Below are positions 6,124 to 13,290 of a DNA stretch of 14,823 nt, piece by piece. The stretch spans positions 1-14,823 of the forward strand of contig PLZT01000713.1 in assembly GCA_003152255.1 (NCBI GenBank). Direction: 5' to 3'. Below the pieces are notes generated by a model. The model was given only the letters and a program-made list of their open reading frames with translations, ran no database searches and was not told where the DNA came from. Made by a program: the position numbers and the translations under genes. This DNA is from Methylocystaceae bacterium (lineage in GTDB: Bacteria > Pseudomonadota > Alphaproteobacteria > Rhizobiales > Beijerinckiaceae). Numbering within the stretch: the first letter of the stretch is position 1; the number at the start of each line of letters is the position of its first letter.

Positions 6124-6525
6124 TTATCCTTTTCATGCAAAGTTAATATCTTAAGTTATAACCAAACAAAGTTTATCGCTAAACCATTGCGTTCCTCGAT
6201 GGCTCGACATGTCGTGTTTTTGTCGAACATTCGTCATCCACCATCTGACCACCGCCCTTGGGGTAGTTCATGCTCTATTCGATGGACCATCCGCGTCACC
6301 GCCGAAATCGAGTCGTCTTTTTGGAATCACGCCGGGAGCCTCGCCTTCATGGCCGACGCGGCCTCGATGGCTCATGTCGCGAACCGCGATCCTTTCGAGT
6401 GACGGGTTTGCGGTTGCAAATCGGTAACAAAACCAGTAAACAAATGCTGATACGGCGAGTTGCAATGCAGTCTGAATCAAAAGCTTACGAAACGACCTGT
6501 CCAGCGGTTTCAAGGGAGTGACCAA

Positions 6526-6741
6526 ATGCGTTACGTTCTTGTCGCGATTTTCGTTTGCGCGGTCGGCATGCCCGCGGCGTCCGCTCTGCCAGCGGTCAGC
6601 CCCAATTCGCTTTCGCTGTCGAAAGCCGAGCCAGTAGCGCAGCCGGTCAAGCGCGCCCGCCCGCACGCTCGTCGTCAGAGCCGCGGCGCCAGCGCCGGCG
6701 CCGGCGGCATTCACCCTCTCGTCGGAAGCGGCGACTACTGA
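6526..6741 (+). CDS. Small secreted basic protein, unknown function
   Basis: The 71-aa product starts at the ATG at 6526, with GGGAG placed 8 nt upstream; an in-frame ATG at 6460 has no ribosome site. The N-terminus is a classic signal peptide: MR, a hydrophobic core (YVLVAIFVCAVGMP) and a likely cleavage after ASA at residue 20. The mature part of about 51 residues is rich in Pro, Ala and Arg (QPVKRARPHARRQSRG) and ends in GIHPLVGSGDY. No domain is recognised; small exported proteins with Arg-rich low-complexity tails are common in Hyphomicrobiales. It is separate in strand and composition from the element on the left. Confidence 0.65.
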   Translation: MRYVLVAIFVCAVGMPAASALPAVSPNSLSLSKAEPVAQPVKRARPHARRQSRGASAGAGGIHPLVGSGDY

Positions 6742-6770
6742 AGCCGGAAAAGAAGCGCCGCGACTCCTAA

Positions 6771-6797
6771 GATTGCTTCGCCGCGCTCGCAATGACG
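6771..6797. repeat. REP-like palindromic intergenic element
   Basis: ATTGCTTCGCCGCGCTCGCA (6772-6791) plus its flanks forms an imperfect palindrome (ATTGC...GCAAT) of a type that recurs between genes in many alphaproteobacterial genomes. It lies between the convergent secreted-protein and SGNH-hydrolase genes, and may end transcription from either side. Confidence 0.5.
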
Positions 6798-6804
6798 GAA
6801 CGGG

Positions 6805-7626
6805 CTAATTCCCAACGGGCCGCGCGTTTTTGACGAAGGCGCCGACGATGACCGCGTGCGCGACATGCTCGGCCATGCATTGATAGCCGAGATCGTTCAG
6901 ATGAAAATTGTCCCTGGACAAAAGCTCCAGATTGGCGTGCGTTTGTGAAATAAACCGCATCGCGTCATAGCGGCGGACATAGAGAACGTTCTCCGCCGAC
7001 GCGGCGCGCTGCAAACTGCCGCGTATCGCCGTGGAATTCGCATCGCGGGCGAGGCGCGGCGTGTATTGCATCCCGACGAGAACGATGTCGATTTTGTTTT
7101 CCTTCAGCCAGCGAATGGTCGAGCGCACCGTGGCTTCGAATTCCTCGGGAGAGATGCGGAGGAGCGCGTCATTCGTGCCGAGCTGCCAAAGGACAAGATC
7201 GGGCTTGTTGATGGCGACCTCGCTCGGGATGCGCTCGGCGGCGATCTCCGCCACCTCGCCGGAAACGCCACGATTGATGATTTGGATATCGACGCCCTTG
7301 AGCGCCGTTTCGAGGATCGCTTCCAGCTGCGACGGATAGGTCTTGCCATTCGACGTAGCGCCAACTCCAGAGGTCGAGGATGAGCCGATCGCCAATATCC
7401 GCGCGCTCTTTCGCTCCTTCAGCGCCGCGGCGAAGTTAGGTAGCGGCACGGGCGCGGCGATATCGGCGGCGGGCACATCGCACGCCGAACTCAATGGCGG
7501 CGGCGCGGCCGGACGCGCGGCTTCCTGCGCGCGCGGCGCTAAATTCAGGACAAGCCCGAACGCGAGAGCGATTGCGACGCGGGCGCCAAATCCATTCGCA
7601 GTCTTTCGCGCCATTCCGATATCCAT
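6805..7626 (-). CDS. SGNH/GDSL-family hydrolase, exported
   Basis: The 273-aa product has the four SGNH blocks: IGSSST (80-85, nucleophile Ser83 where most members have GDS), NRGVSGE (118-124), LGTNDA (149-154) and DNFHLND (239-245, Asp239 and His242). An N-terminal signal sequence or anchor (ARVAIALAFGLVLNLAPRAQEA) sends it to the periplasm. A Pro/Ala-rich linker precedes the catalytic domain. The start is uncertain between ATG 7626 (GGGA upstream) and ATG 7614; both lie inside the 3' end of the OpgC gene, an overlap of 70-82 nt. That overlap and shared strand suggest translational coupling, with the hydrolase probably acting on acyl groups of envelope glycans such as those made by OpgC. Its substrate is inferred. 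Confidence 0.88.
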   Translation of the reverse strand: MDIGMARKTANGFGARVAIALAFGLVLNLAPRAQEAARPAAPPPLSSACDVPAADIAAPVPLPNFAAALKERKSARILAIGSSSTSGVGATSNGKTYPSQLEAILETALKGVDIQIINRGVSGEVAEIAAERIPSEVAINKPDLVLWQLGTNDALLRISPEEFEATVRSTIRWLKENKIDIVLVGMQYTPRLARDANSTAIRGSLQRAASAENVLYVRRYDAMRFISQTHANLELLSRDNFHLNDLGYQCMAEHVAHAVIVGAFVKNARPVGN

Positions 7627-8669
7627 GCGACCATTCCCATCACGAGGACGCCGATGATAATTATCACCGCATCGGTTGCAACAAGTCCGCCATACTCGAA
7701 CCGGCTTATCTGTCCTATCAGGCTTAGAAGCGACGCGGCGCAGAATACATTGAGCGAATTTCGCCCGAGCAGATTTAGAAATTTCGAAATGCGCGGCAGC
7801 CACATGCTGATCCACTTGAAGGAGCCGGCGAATAGCGCCGTCAACGCCAGGCTGTGAATCAAGCGCGCGGGCGACAGAAAGCTCTTGTCGAATAAGAAGA
7901 AAAGCTTGGGATCGGGAACGGCGATCGGATCGGGCGAGAAATTGGTCTGCGCGGCGATCATTCCGAGCAGCACGATGGGGAGAGCCAACCACCGCAGCAT
8001 TTTGTGAAAGCGCCGCGCAAAGGCGCCGAGACCGTCGCCGCCCGCGAGAAGGAAGCCCAAAACATATATAAGCTGCCAGGCCAGGGGATTGAAGAACCAG
8101 ACGCCTTCAACCGGCCAAGTCGGGAAATTCACGCCGAACGCGAGCGCATAGACATAGATCGCGAGCGATATCGGCGGCAAAATCGGCCTTGCATGCCGGT
8201 GCATGAGCGCGACGAGCGGCGCGACCAGCATCAAGACGAAATAAAGCGGCAGTATGTCGAAATAGCCGAGCTGATGCGTGAGCAGGACAAGTCCGATGTG
8301 CGCCCGGACGGGATCGTTGAAGACGGCGGAGGCATTGTGCCAGTCGAGCAGGAACGGCGCGTCGAGCAAAAGCGAGGCCCCGGCAAGAAGCGCGATCGCC
8401 AGCCCCGTGATGACGGTCTGCGCGAAGTAAACCGTTAGCGCGCGGCCCCCCAGTCGAAACATCAGCCATTTCGCCGAGAGCGATCGCGCGGGACCGTCGA
8501 TCAGCTTGCGCATCGCCCAACCCGCGAGAAAGACGAAAAGCTCCGCCGAGTCCGAAAGCGATATGTTGCGAAAGGTGAAGCGCTCGAAAAAGTTGCCGGG
8601 AATATGATTGACGAAGATCGTGAGAAGAGCGAACCCGCGCCAAAAGTCGATCTCATTTGGTTCGCGCAT
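7545..8669 (-). CDS. OpgC-type membrane acyltransferase
   Basis: This 374-aa integral membrane protein fits the OpgC (acyltransferase_3-like) family, which transfers succinyl or other acyl groups to periplasmic glucans. The start REPNEIDFWRGFALLTIF, followed by NHIPGNFF, is the signature N-terminus, with the family's conserved His in the NHIPG part. FVFLAGWAMRKL, LLLTHQLGYFDILPLYFVL and FFNPLAWQLIYVLGF follow the family pattern. About ten membrane segments are visible. ATG 8669 gives the expected family N-terminus; an ATG at 8699 is possible and neither has a strong ribosome site. The C-terminal hydrophilic tail overlaps the start of the SGNH hydrolase gene. The 275-bp gap to the divergent transporter gene should contain promoters for both directions, though no clear boxes are visible. 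The gene symbol is withheld because OpgC paralogues differ in substrate. Confidence 0.88.
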   Translation of the reverse strand: MREPNEIDFWRGFALLTIFVNHIPGNFFERFTFRNISLSDSAELFVFLAGWAMRKLIDGPARSLSAKWLMFRLGGRALTVYFAQTVITGLAIALLAGASLLLDAPFLLDWHNASAVFNDPVRAHIGLVLLTHQLGYFDILPLYFVLMLVAPLVALMHRHARPILPPISLAIYVYALAFGVNFPTWPVEGVWFFNPLAWQLIYVLGFLLAGGDGLGAFARRFHKMLRWLALPIVLLGMIAAQTNFSPDPIAVPDPKLFFLFDKSFLSPARLIHSLALTALFAGSFKWISMWLPRISKFLNLLGRNSLNVFCAASLLSLIGQISRFEYGGLVATDAVIIIIGVLVMGMVAWISEWRERLRMDLAPASQSLSRSGLS

Positions 8670-8944
8670 GCTGGCTTTCTCTATGGACCGCCATTTCATA
8701 ACACGGTCGCGAGGGTCTTCCGCCCGAGCGAGATAACATCGACGCCGCCCCGAATATAGCCTGCGCGAGACCGGCGCCAAAAGTCGCTTCCGGCGGCCAC
8801 GCTTGCGCCGCCGAAGCTTGCCGCCTATGATGCACCGCAATATGGCGATGCGCATGTGCGTGTCGCCAATGGTCCGTGTCGATTGCGTCTTAACGGGCAG
8901 ACTGAAGCCAACGCCGTTTTTGCCGGGCTTTGGTTTGAAAGGCG

Positions 8945-10072
8945 ATGTTGATCCGACGATTTATTCTACTCGCCTCCGGCTTTTGGCGAGGCCGCTCGCG
9001 CGGCGCCGCGTGGTTGCTGTCGCTGGGCTTCTTCAGCTGCCTGGTCGTGAACATATTTGTCGCGCTCGCGGTGAACCGCTGGAGCAAGGGCTTTTTCGAC
9101 GCGCTGCAGGCTCGCGAGTCCGCCGGCATCATCCAAAGCATTTTTCAGCTCGCGATCCTCGGCGCCGTGACCGCCGTCGCGGCGATCGCGACGCTGCAAT
9201 GCCGCATGCGCCTCCAGGTCGGCTGGCGCCTCTGGCTCACCTCCATCCTCGTCGAACGCTGGCTGCAAAAGGGGCCGAGCCGGGAACGCGCGATTTCGCA
9301 TTCCATCGACAATCCCGACGCGCGCATAGCCGAGGATTGCCGAATGGCGGTGGAGCTGTTCGTCGATCTCGCGGGCGGGATCGTCAATATCTTCCTCGTT
9401 TCGACCTCGTTCATCGTCGTGCTGTGGCAGGTCGGCGGGTCGTGCAAGATTTTCGGGGTGACGGTTCCGGGCTTTCTCGTCCTCGCGGTCGTGCTTTACG
9501 CGAGCCTCACATCGCTGAGCATGTGGATATTGGGTCGTCCGCTCGTCGCGAGCGTCGAGCACAAAGCCGCCGCCGAAGGCAATTTTCGCTACGCGCTGAC
9601 GACGGTTCGGGACGAGCTGGAAAATGACTACGCGCTCGAGGGAGATCGCGGCAATCGCACGAACTTTCGCGGCCATCTGTGGCGCCTCGGGCGCAAATGG
9701 GCCGCCGTGATCGAGGGTCAGACGCGGATCATGTTTCTGACCAGCGCCAATAATCTTCTGGCGCCGGCGGTTCCGCTGCTGCTCGGCGCCCCGAAATATC
9801 TCGGGGGAGAAATGACGCTCGGCGACCTCATGCAGGCGGCCGCGGCGTTCTTGCAGGTGCAGCTCTCCTTGAACTGGCTCGCCGACAACGCCTTGAGCCT
9901 CGCGAACTGGTCCGCCTCGGCGCGGCGCGTCGCCGCCCTCGATCTCGCCATGGAAAATCGGGAAATCGACGCGCGGGACGAAAACGTCGTCCCCTTCCAC
10001 AAGGACGGCGTGGCGGCCTCGTCCGCCGGCCGCGGCGCGGTTCGACCGGAGCCGAGCGCGAATCGAGACTGA
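8945..10072 (+). CDS. SbmA/BacA-like ABC transporter membrane domain, no ATPase domain
   Basis: The 375-aa product matches the membrane part of the SbmA/BacA/YddA family (ABC_membrane_2): RRFILLASGFWRG, VNRWSKGFFDALQ, WRLWLTSILVERWL, NPDARIAEDCRMAVELFVDL, AAEGNFRYALTTVRDELEND and a final NWSASARRVAALD. Members import peptides and cobalamin or export very-long-chain lipids. About six membrane segments are visible. Most members closest to YddA continue into a nucleotide-binding domain; here the frame ends 45 residues after the last membrane domain motif in a low-complexity tail, with no Walker A or ABC signature before the convergent patatin gene. It is therefore SbmA-like (proton-driven) or a truncated ABC protein. 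The ribosome site (AAAGG, 2-3 nt away) is poorly spaced; a TTG at 8948 is an alternative start. Confidence 0.85.
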   Translation: MLIRRFILLASGFWRGRSRGAAWLLSLGFFSCLVVNIFVALAVNRWSKGFFDALQARESAGIIQSIFQLAILGAVTAVAAIATLQCRMRLQVGWRLWLTSILVERWLQKGPSRERAISHSIDNPDARIAEDCRMAVELFVDLAGGIVNIFLVSTSFIVVLWQVGGSCKIFGVTVPGFLVLAVVLYASLTSLSMWILGRPLVASVEHKAAAEGNFRYALTTVRDELENDYALEGDRGNRTNFRGHLWRLGRKWAAVIEGQTRIMFLTSANNLLAPAVPLLLGAPKYLGGEMTLGDLMQAAAAFLQVQLSLNWLADNALSLANWSASARRVAALDLAMENREIDARDENVVPFHKDGVAASSAGRGAVRPEPSANRD

Positions 10073-10097
10073 CCGGGCCCGAGCGCGCGGTCCGCCG

Positions 10098-11284
10098 TCA
10101 ATCGGCCATTTCGCGCTCGCGATGCACATCGTGAATCACGACGTGGCGGCCTCCCGACGGCATTTGCATATAGTCGCGACGCGCCAGCGTGCGCTTGGTG
10201 TCGTAATAGCCGCTCTTCCAATGCTCGCGCATGGACGTGGCCGAGAACTCATAGTCTTTGGCGTCGCCTTCATAGGCCTGCTGCTGATAGATCAGATGCA
10301 AGATCGTGACGAGCGGAAGCCGCGCGAGGTCGTCGCGCATTTTCCGTTCCTCGTCGGTCAAAAGCTCTTCCGGAACCTTGCACAGAGCCTGGTAGGTCCG
10401 GCTCTTCCATTTGCGCAGCAGTCGATAGACGTCCGTGTTGTAGCGGGTGCGCGAGGCGTAGGTGATGTCCTTCTGCCGCGCCAGGACGCCCTGAATATCG
10501 CGCGGCAGCGCGCCGCGCGAGCTGAACAAATCGGCTTGAAAAATGAGCATGTTGTGGTTTCCGTCCTCCTCCAAGACGTGCTGCAGCGGCGTGTTCGAGA
10601 CGATGCCGCCGTCCCAATAGAAATCGGTGCCGATCTGCGTCATCGGAAAGGCCGGCGGCAAGGCGCCGCTGGCCATCACATGCTCGGGTTCGATCGTGAA
10701 ATCGCGATTGTCGAAATACAGAAAATTGCCGCTGCGCACATTGACGGCGCCGACCGAAAACCGCGTGCGCCGGTCGTTGATCAAGCTGAAATCGACCAGT
10801 TCCAGCAGCGTCTTGCGCAGCGGTTCGGTGTCGTAATAGCTGGTCGCGTCTTTTGCTCCGGCGGGCGCGAGCCAGGGATTGGTCTTGCGCGGAACAAAGA
10901 AGCCGGGCTGCCCCTGCGTCGCCGTCATGAGCGAACTCGCGGCGTTGCGCGCCTTGCGATAAATGTCGCCATCCGGCGTGTAGTGCCAAATCGTGCGGTC
11001 GGTGATGCGCTCCCAAAAGATGCGCAGCCGCTCCAACCGCTGTTCCCTGCGATTGCCGGCGATGATCGCCGCGTTGATGGCGCCGATCGACACGCCCGAC
11101 ACCCAGTCGGGCTCGATTCCCGCCTCGTGCAGCGCTTCGTAAACGCCGGCCTGATAGAGGCGCCAAGCGCGCCGCCGCCCTGCAGCACGAGCGCGATGCG
11201 ATCGCATCGCTCGGGACGCCAGCCGACTCGCTCTTCATCGCCGCCCAAGGGATTATCGACCGGCGGTTGCTCGAACGCGTTCAT
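10098..11284 (-). pseudogene. Patatin-like phospholipase with 2-bp frameshift
   Basis: Read across two frames, this is a complete 394-aa patatin-family lipid acyl hydrolase: oxyanion loop GGGALGA (36-42), nucleophile elbow GVSIG with Ser65, and the DGG motif with Asp224. A C-terminal part beginning MLIFQADLFSSRGALPRDIQ fits DUF3734-type patatins. The start MNAFEQP (ATG 11282-11284) has AGGAG 9 nt upstream. The frame breaks right after GGGALGA: the coding strand reads GCCTCTATCAG where GCCTATCAG (Ala-Tyr-Gln) is expected, a duplicated CT (plus strand AG at 11156-11159). Both catalytic residues are then in one frame without the oxyanion loop, so the product would be inactive unless ribosomes shift or the base call is wrong. 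The rest shows no other damage, which suggests a recent or artefactual event. Confidence 0.88.
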
Positions 11285-11370
11285 CGACGAAGACTCCTGA
11301 TCGATCGCATAGGGCGAGATCGGAGTTTGATCCGCTCGGATGACGCGGCAATGACCTTGGCGGTCATCCG

Positions 11371-11658
11371 TCATTCCGGCATGGAAGACGGGCGGCGCGC
11401 GCCGTGGCGCACGCCATGAATCACGATCTCGTCCTCGGCGGCGCGATAAAAAATGAGATAGGGATAGGGCGAAGCCACCACGCGGCGCAGACCACCCTTG
11501 GTTGTGATCTCGCCAGCGTGCGGATACTGCAACAGCAGATTGATGACAGCCTGAATGCGCGCCTGCGCGCGACGGCCGCCTTGCGGCGAATGTTTCTCGA
11601 TATAGCCCAGAGCCTTATCGAGTTCGGCGGCGGCGCGAAGGGTATAGCGCAGCTTCAC
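11371..11658 (-). CDS. RelE/ParE-type toxin
   Basis: The 95-aa product has the RelE/ParE fold pattern: an N-terminal strand (LRYTLRAAAELDKAL), two helices (GYIEKHSPQGGRRAQARIQAV, here cited in part), then LLQYPHAGEITTKGGLRRVVA, and a final strand pair YPYLIFYRAAEDEIVIHGVRH. ParE members act on DNA gyrase and RelE members cut mRNA; the sequence does not separate these. The start is a GTG at 11656-11658 that overlaps the antitoxin's TGA (GTGA), typical of coupled toxin-antitoxin pairs; an upstream ATG at 11676 would lie inside the antitoxin. The gene is intact. Confidence 0.85.
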   Translation of the reverse strand: MKLRYTLRAAAELDKALGYIEKHSPQGGRRAQARIQAVINLLLQYPHAGEITTKGGLRRVVASPYPYLIFYRAAEDEIVIHGVRHGARRPSSMPE

Positions 11659-11882
11659 AGCCCATGCTTCGCCCAAATGGCGCGCATCTGCTCGTCCGTC
11701 GCGAACTCGCCTCGGTCGGCCTGCGCGAGGGATTCTTCAAACGAAGCTTCCTCCTCGGCCGTCAGTTGGAGCGGCGGCTGATCCTCGCCGGCGAATTGCA
11801 GCAGCATCCGCGCAAGGGCGTCCTGAATATCAGGAGGCAGAACACGCGCGGCTTCGACCGCCCGATCCAGAAGCTTCGTCAT
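11655..11882 (-). CDS. Antitoxin of the RelE/ParE pair
   Basis: This 75-aa acidic protein precedes the toxin and overlaps it by four bases. It starts MTKLLDRAVEAARVLPPDIQ and contains LTAEEEASFEESLAQADRGE, ending in MRAIWAKHGL. That layout, a helical N-terminus and an acidic tail with the ADRGEFATDEQMRAIW segment, is typical of the antitoxins paired with short ParE toxins in alphaproteobacteria. It probably neutralises the toxin through the C-terminal half and may repress its own promoter, although no ribbon-helix-helix is obvious. Confidence 0.8.
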   Translation of the reverse strand: MTKLLDRAVEAARVLPPDIQDALARMLLQFAGEDQPPLQLTAEEEASFEESLAQADRGEFATDEQMRAIWAKHGL

Positions 11883-12131
11883 GGGCGAATTCTAGCCTTT
11901 CCCCCGAATCCTTGGAAGGGTTTTCGCGGGTTGCTCGCGCAGGTCATTTCCGTGCAAGAAACCGGGTTTGATTTCAACCGCTTGGGTTTTAAGCAACGAT
12001 CTGACTCAGGAATCGCGGCGCCGCCGCTCAACTCGCGGCTCAAGTCGAAAGCGCGAACTCAGGCCCACCTCCCCCTGGTCCCTCGGCCCCGCCGCCGCCT
12101 CGGCTCTGTCGGTCATTTTCTCGAACATCCG

Positions 12132-12446
12132 TCAAGCCGGATCGCCCCGCAAAAACTTGCGACTGAGCTTGCGCCGCCCGTGAGCGACGCGGATAATGCT
12201 GATCGTATCGTCGCTCTTGGCGTAACGATAAATCACGAGCTAGGGGGACACAACCGCGACTCGGATATGCGCCCCGAGCTTTGGTCGCGCTTGGCGGCTC
12301 TCCGGAAAATCGGCGAGCATGTCGTAGAGCATTTCAACGCGGGCATTGTATTTGGCGGCTACGAGGTGACCGGCCTCTCGGGCGATATCGCCCAGAATCC
12401 TCGCCGTGTCCGCGTCGGCGAGATCGGAGACAATGACGCGAGCCAT
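12132..12446 (-). pseudogene. ParE/RelE-type toxin inactivated by an in-frame amber codon
   Basis: The frame starts with ARVIVSDLADADTARIL and runs to RVAVVSP, where codon 69 is TAG (plus-strand CTA at 12240-12242). The frame then continues with LVIYRYAKSDDTISIIRVAH and GRRKLSRKFLRGDPA to a TGA at 12132-12134, giving the full length (104 codons plus stop) and conserved C-terminal strands expected of a RelE/ParE toxin. Before the stop comes ValSerPro where family members have a Tyr next, so TAC to TAG is the simplest change. The N-terminal fragment lacks the conserved C-terminal strands and is unlikely to be toxic. The start ATG overlaps the antitoxin TAA (TAATG), with AAAGG just upstream. A suppressed stop or sequencing error cannot be excluded. 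Confidence 0.85.
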
Positions 12447-12703
12447 TATCCTTTCAAGGCGGCGAGGCGCGCGGCGTTGCGCGCCTTGTGCTCATCGAGC
12501 GAAATGAACTCTCCGCGCTCAAGCGCGGCGAGTCCTTCGTCCACGAGGGGCTTGGCCCAAGCCAAATCATCGTCCTCGATCTCGCGTTCAACGATGCGCT
12601 CGTCGATAAGCTGGCGCGCCGCCTCCTCGACCGATGCGAAGTCGCCGGTCGCGACATGGGCTTGCAGCCAAGCTTCTTGATCTGGCGTGAGGGTGATCGA
12701 CAT
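12446..12703 (-). CDS. ParD-like antitoxin
   Basis: The 85-aa product begins MSITLTPDQEAWLQAHVATG and contains FASVEEAARQLIDERI, a ribbon-helix-helix (CopG/ParD) DNA-binding domain typical of ParD antitoxins; the C-terminus (LDEHKARNAARLA) is the toxin-binding tail. GAGGA lies 3 nt before the ATG, and the stop overlaps the toxin start (TAATG). The frame is intact although the partner toxin is disrupted, so the antitoxin may persist as a regulator or as an anti-addiction factor against related toxins. Confidence 0.88.
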   Translation of the reverse strand: MSITLTPDQEAWLQAHVATGDFASVEEAARQLIDERIVEREIEDDDLAWAKPLVDEGLAALERGEFISLDEHKARNAARLAALKG

Positions 12704-12920
12704 GGGTCCTCAATATCACGAAATCCGGCGTTTCGACAAAAACGGCGGCGGCGCGCGCCGAGGCGCCCCCGAATCTCGCCCTCCCCCGTGGACAGCGGCG
12801 CGCGATTCTGTTATCCCGCGCCTCATGGGTCAGGTGCTGCCTCCAGCGCCCGGCTGACTATTTTCTCAATCCCATGCCCGCCGCGCGCAAAGCGGGGGCC
12901 GCCAACCATAGGATCGCTTC

Positions 12921-13160
12921 GTGCAAGTTCTCGTTCGCGACAACAATGTCGACCAGGCTCTTAAGGCGCTCAAGAAGAAGATGCAGCGCGAAGGCATTTT
13001 CCGTGAAATGAAATTGCGCGGCCATTATGAAAAGCCGTCCGAGAAGCGGGCGCGCGAAAAGGCCGAGGCGGTCCGCAGGGCGCGCAAGCTGGCGCGCAAG
13101 AAGCTGCAACGCGAAGGCCTGCTGCCGATGAAGCCCAAGCCCGCCTTTGGCGCGCGTTAA
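12921..13160 (+). CDS. rpsU: 30S ribosomal protein bS21
   Basis: The 79-aa product is ribosomal protein S21: [20 protein letters not shown] followed by [20 protein letters not shown] and a basic [20 protein letters not shown] tail are diagnostic. S21 sits by the 3' end of 16S rRNA and assists initiation. The start is GTG (12921-12923) with AGGA 7 nt upstream. The C-terminus [13 protein letters not shown] is longer than in enterobacteria, as usual in alphaproteobacteria. The last codons and the stop are repeated directly after the gene (see the 22-bp tandem repeat). Confidence 0.96.
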   Translation: MQVLVRDNNVDQALKALKKKMQREGIFREMKLRGHYEKPSEKRAREKAEAVRRARKLARKKLQREGLLPMKPKPAFGAR

Positions 13161-13184
13161 TCCCGCATTTGGCGCGCGTTGACG
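13141..13184. repeat. 22-bp tandem duplication over the rpsU stop codon
   Basis: The unit 13141-13162 is repeated at 13163-13184 with only a few differences; both contain TTTGGCGCGCGTT (13146-13158 and 13168-13180). The first copy encodes the last residues and stop of S21; the second lies in the 3' untranslated region. Confidence 0.75.
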
Positions 13185-13290
13185 GTCGGTTAAGGTTACA
13201 CGGCCCTAATGTCGCCACGGCGGCGACGGATTCTTAGGTTTGCGTTCGCGGCCGGATTCGGGCGCGACATCTCCGGGAGGATCTGACGGC

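Larger units (their letters stand above)
5751..6525. other. Long AT-rich intergenic region spanning the element/chromosome boundary
   Basis: No convincing gene lies in these 775 bp. From about 5830 to 6190 the DNA is very AT-rich and holds the palindrome at 5890-5903 and a hairpin at 6106-6123. From about 6190 onward GC content rises to chromosomal values. On the minus strand a TTGAAC (5860-5865) and several TATA-like hexamers near 5830-5845 could drive the 226-aa protein gene, but the spacing is poor. The plus frame 6199-6402 has GC-rich third positions in its second half, but no ribosome site, and may be a gene relic. Confidence 0.5.

Noticed and set aside
6199..6402. Plus-strand frame starting MARHVVFLSNIRHPP
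   Set aside because: Third-position GC is high in its second half, but it crosses the composition step and lacks a ribosome site; at most a gene relic.
6268..6792. Minus-strand 174-residue frame
   Set aside because: Overlaps the well-supported secreted-protein gene in antisense and has no start signal.
8966..10129. Minus-strand 387-residue frame
   Set aside because: Arg/Ala-rich antisense shadow of the transporter gene.
10270..11238. Minus-strand 322-residue frame
   Set aside because: Third frame over the patatin gene, rich in Arg and Ala, with no motifs.
10122..11300. Plus-strand 392-residue frame
   Set aside because: Antisense shadow of the patatin gene; the patatin motifs settle the coding strand.
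11664..12680. Plus-strand 338-residue frame
   Set aside because: Antisense to four toxin-antitoxin genes with clear starts, overlaps and family features.
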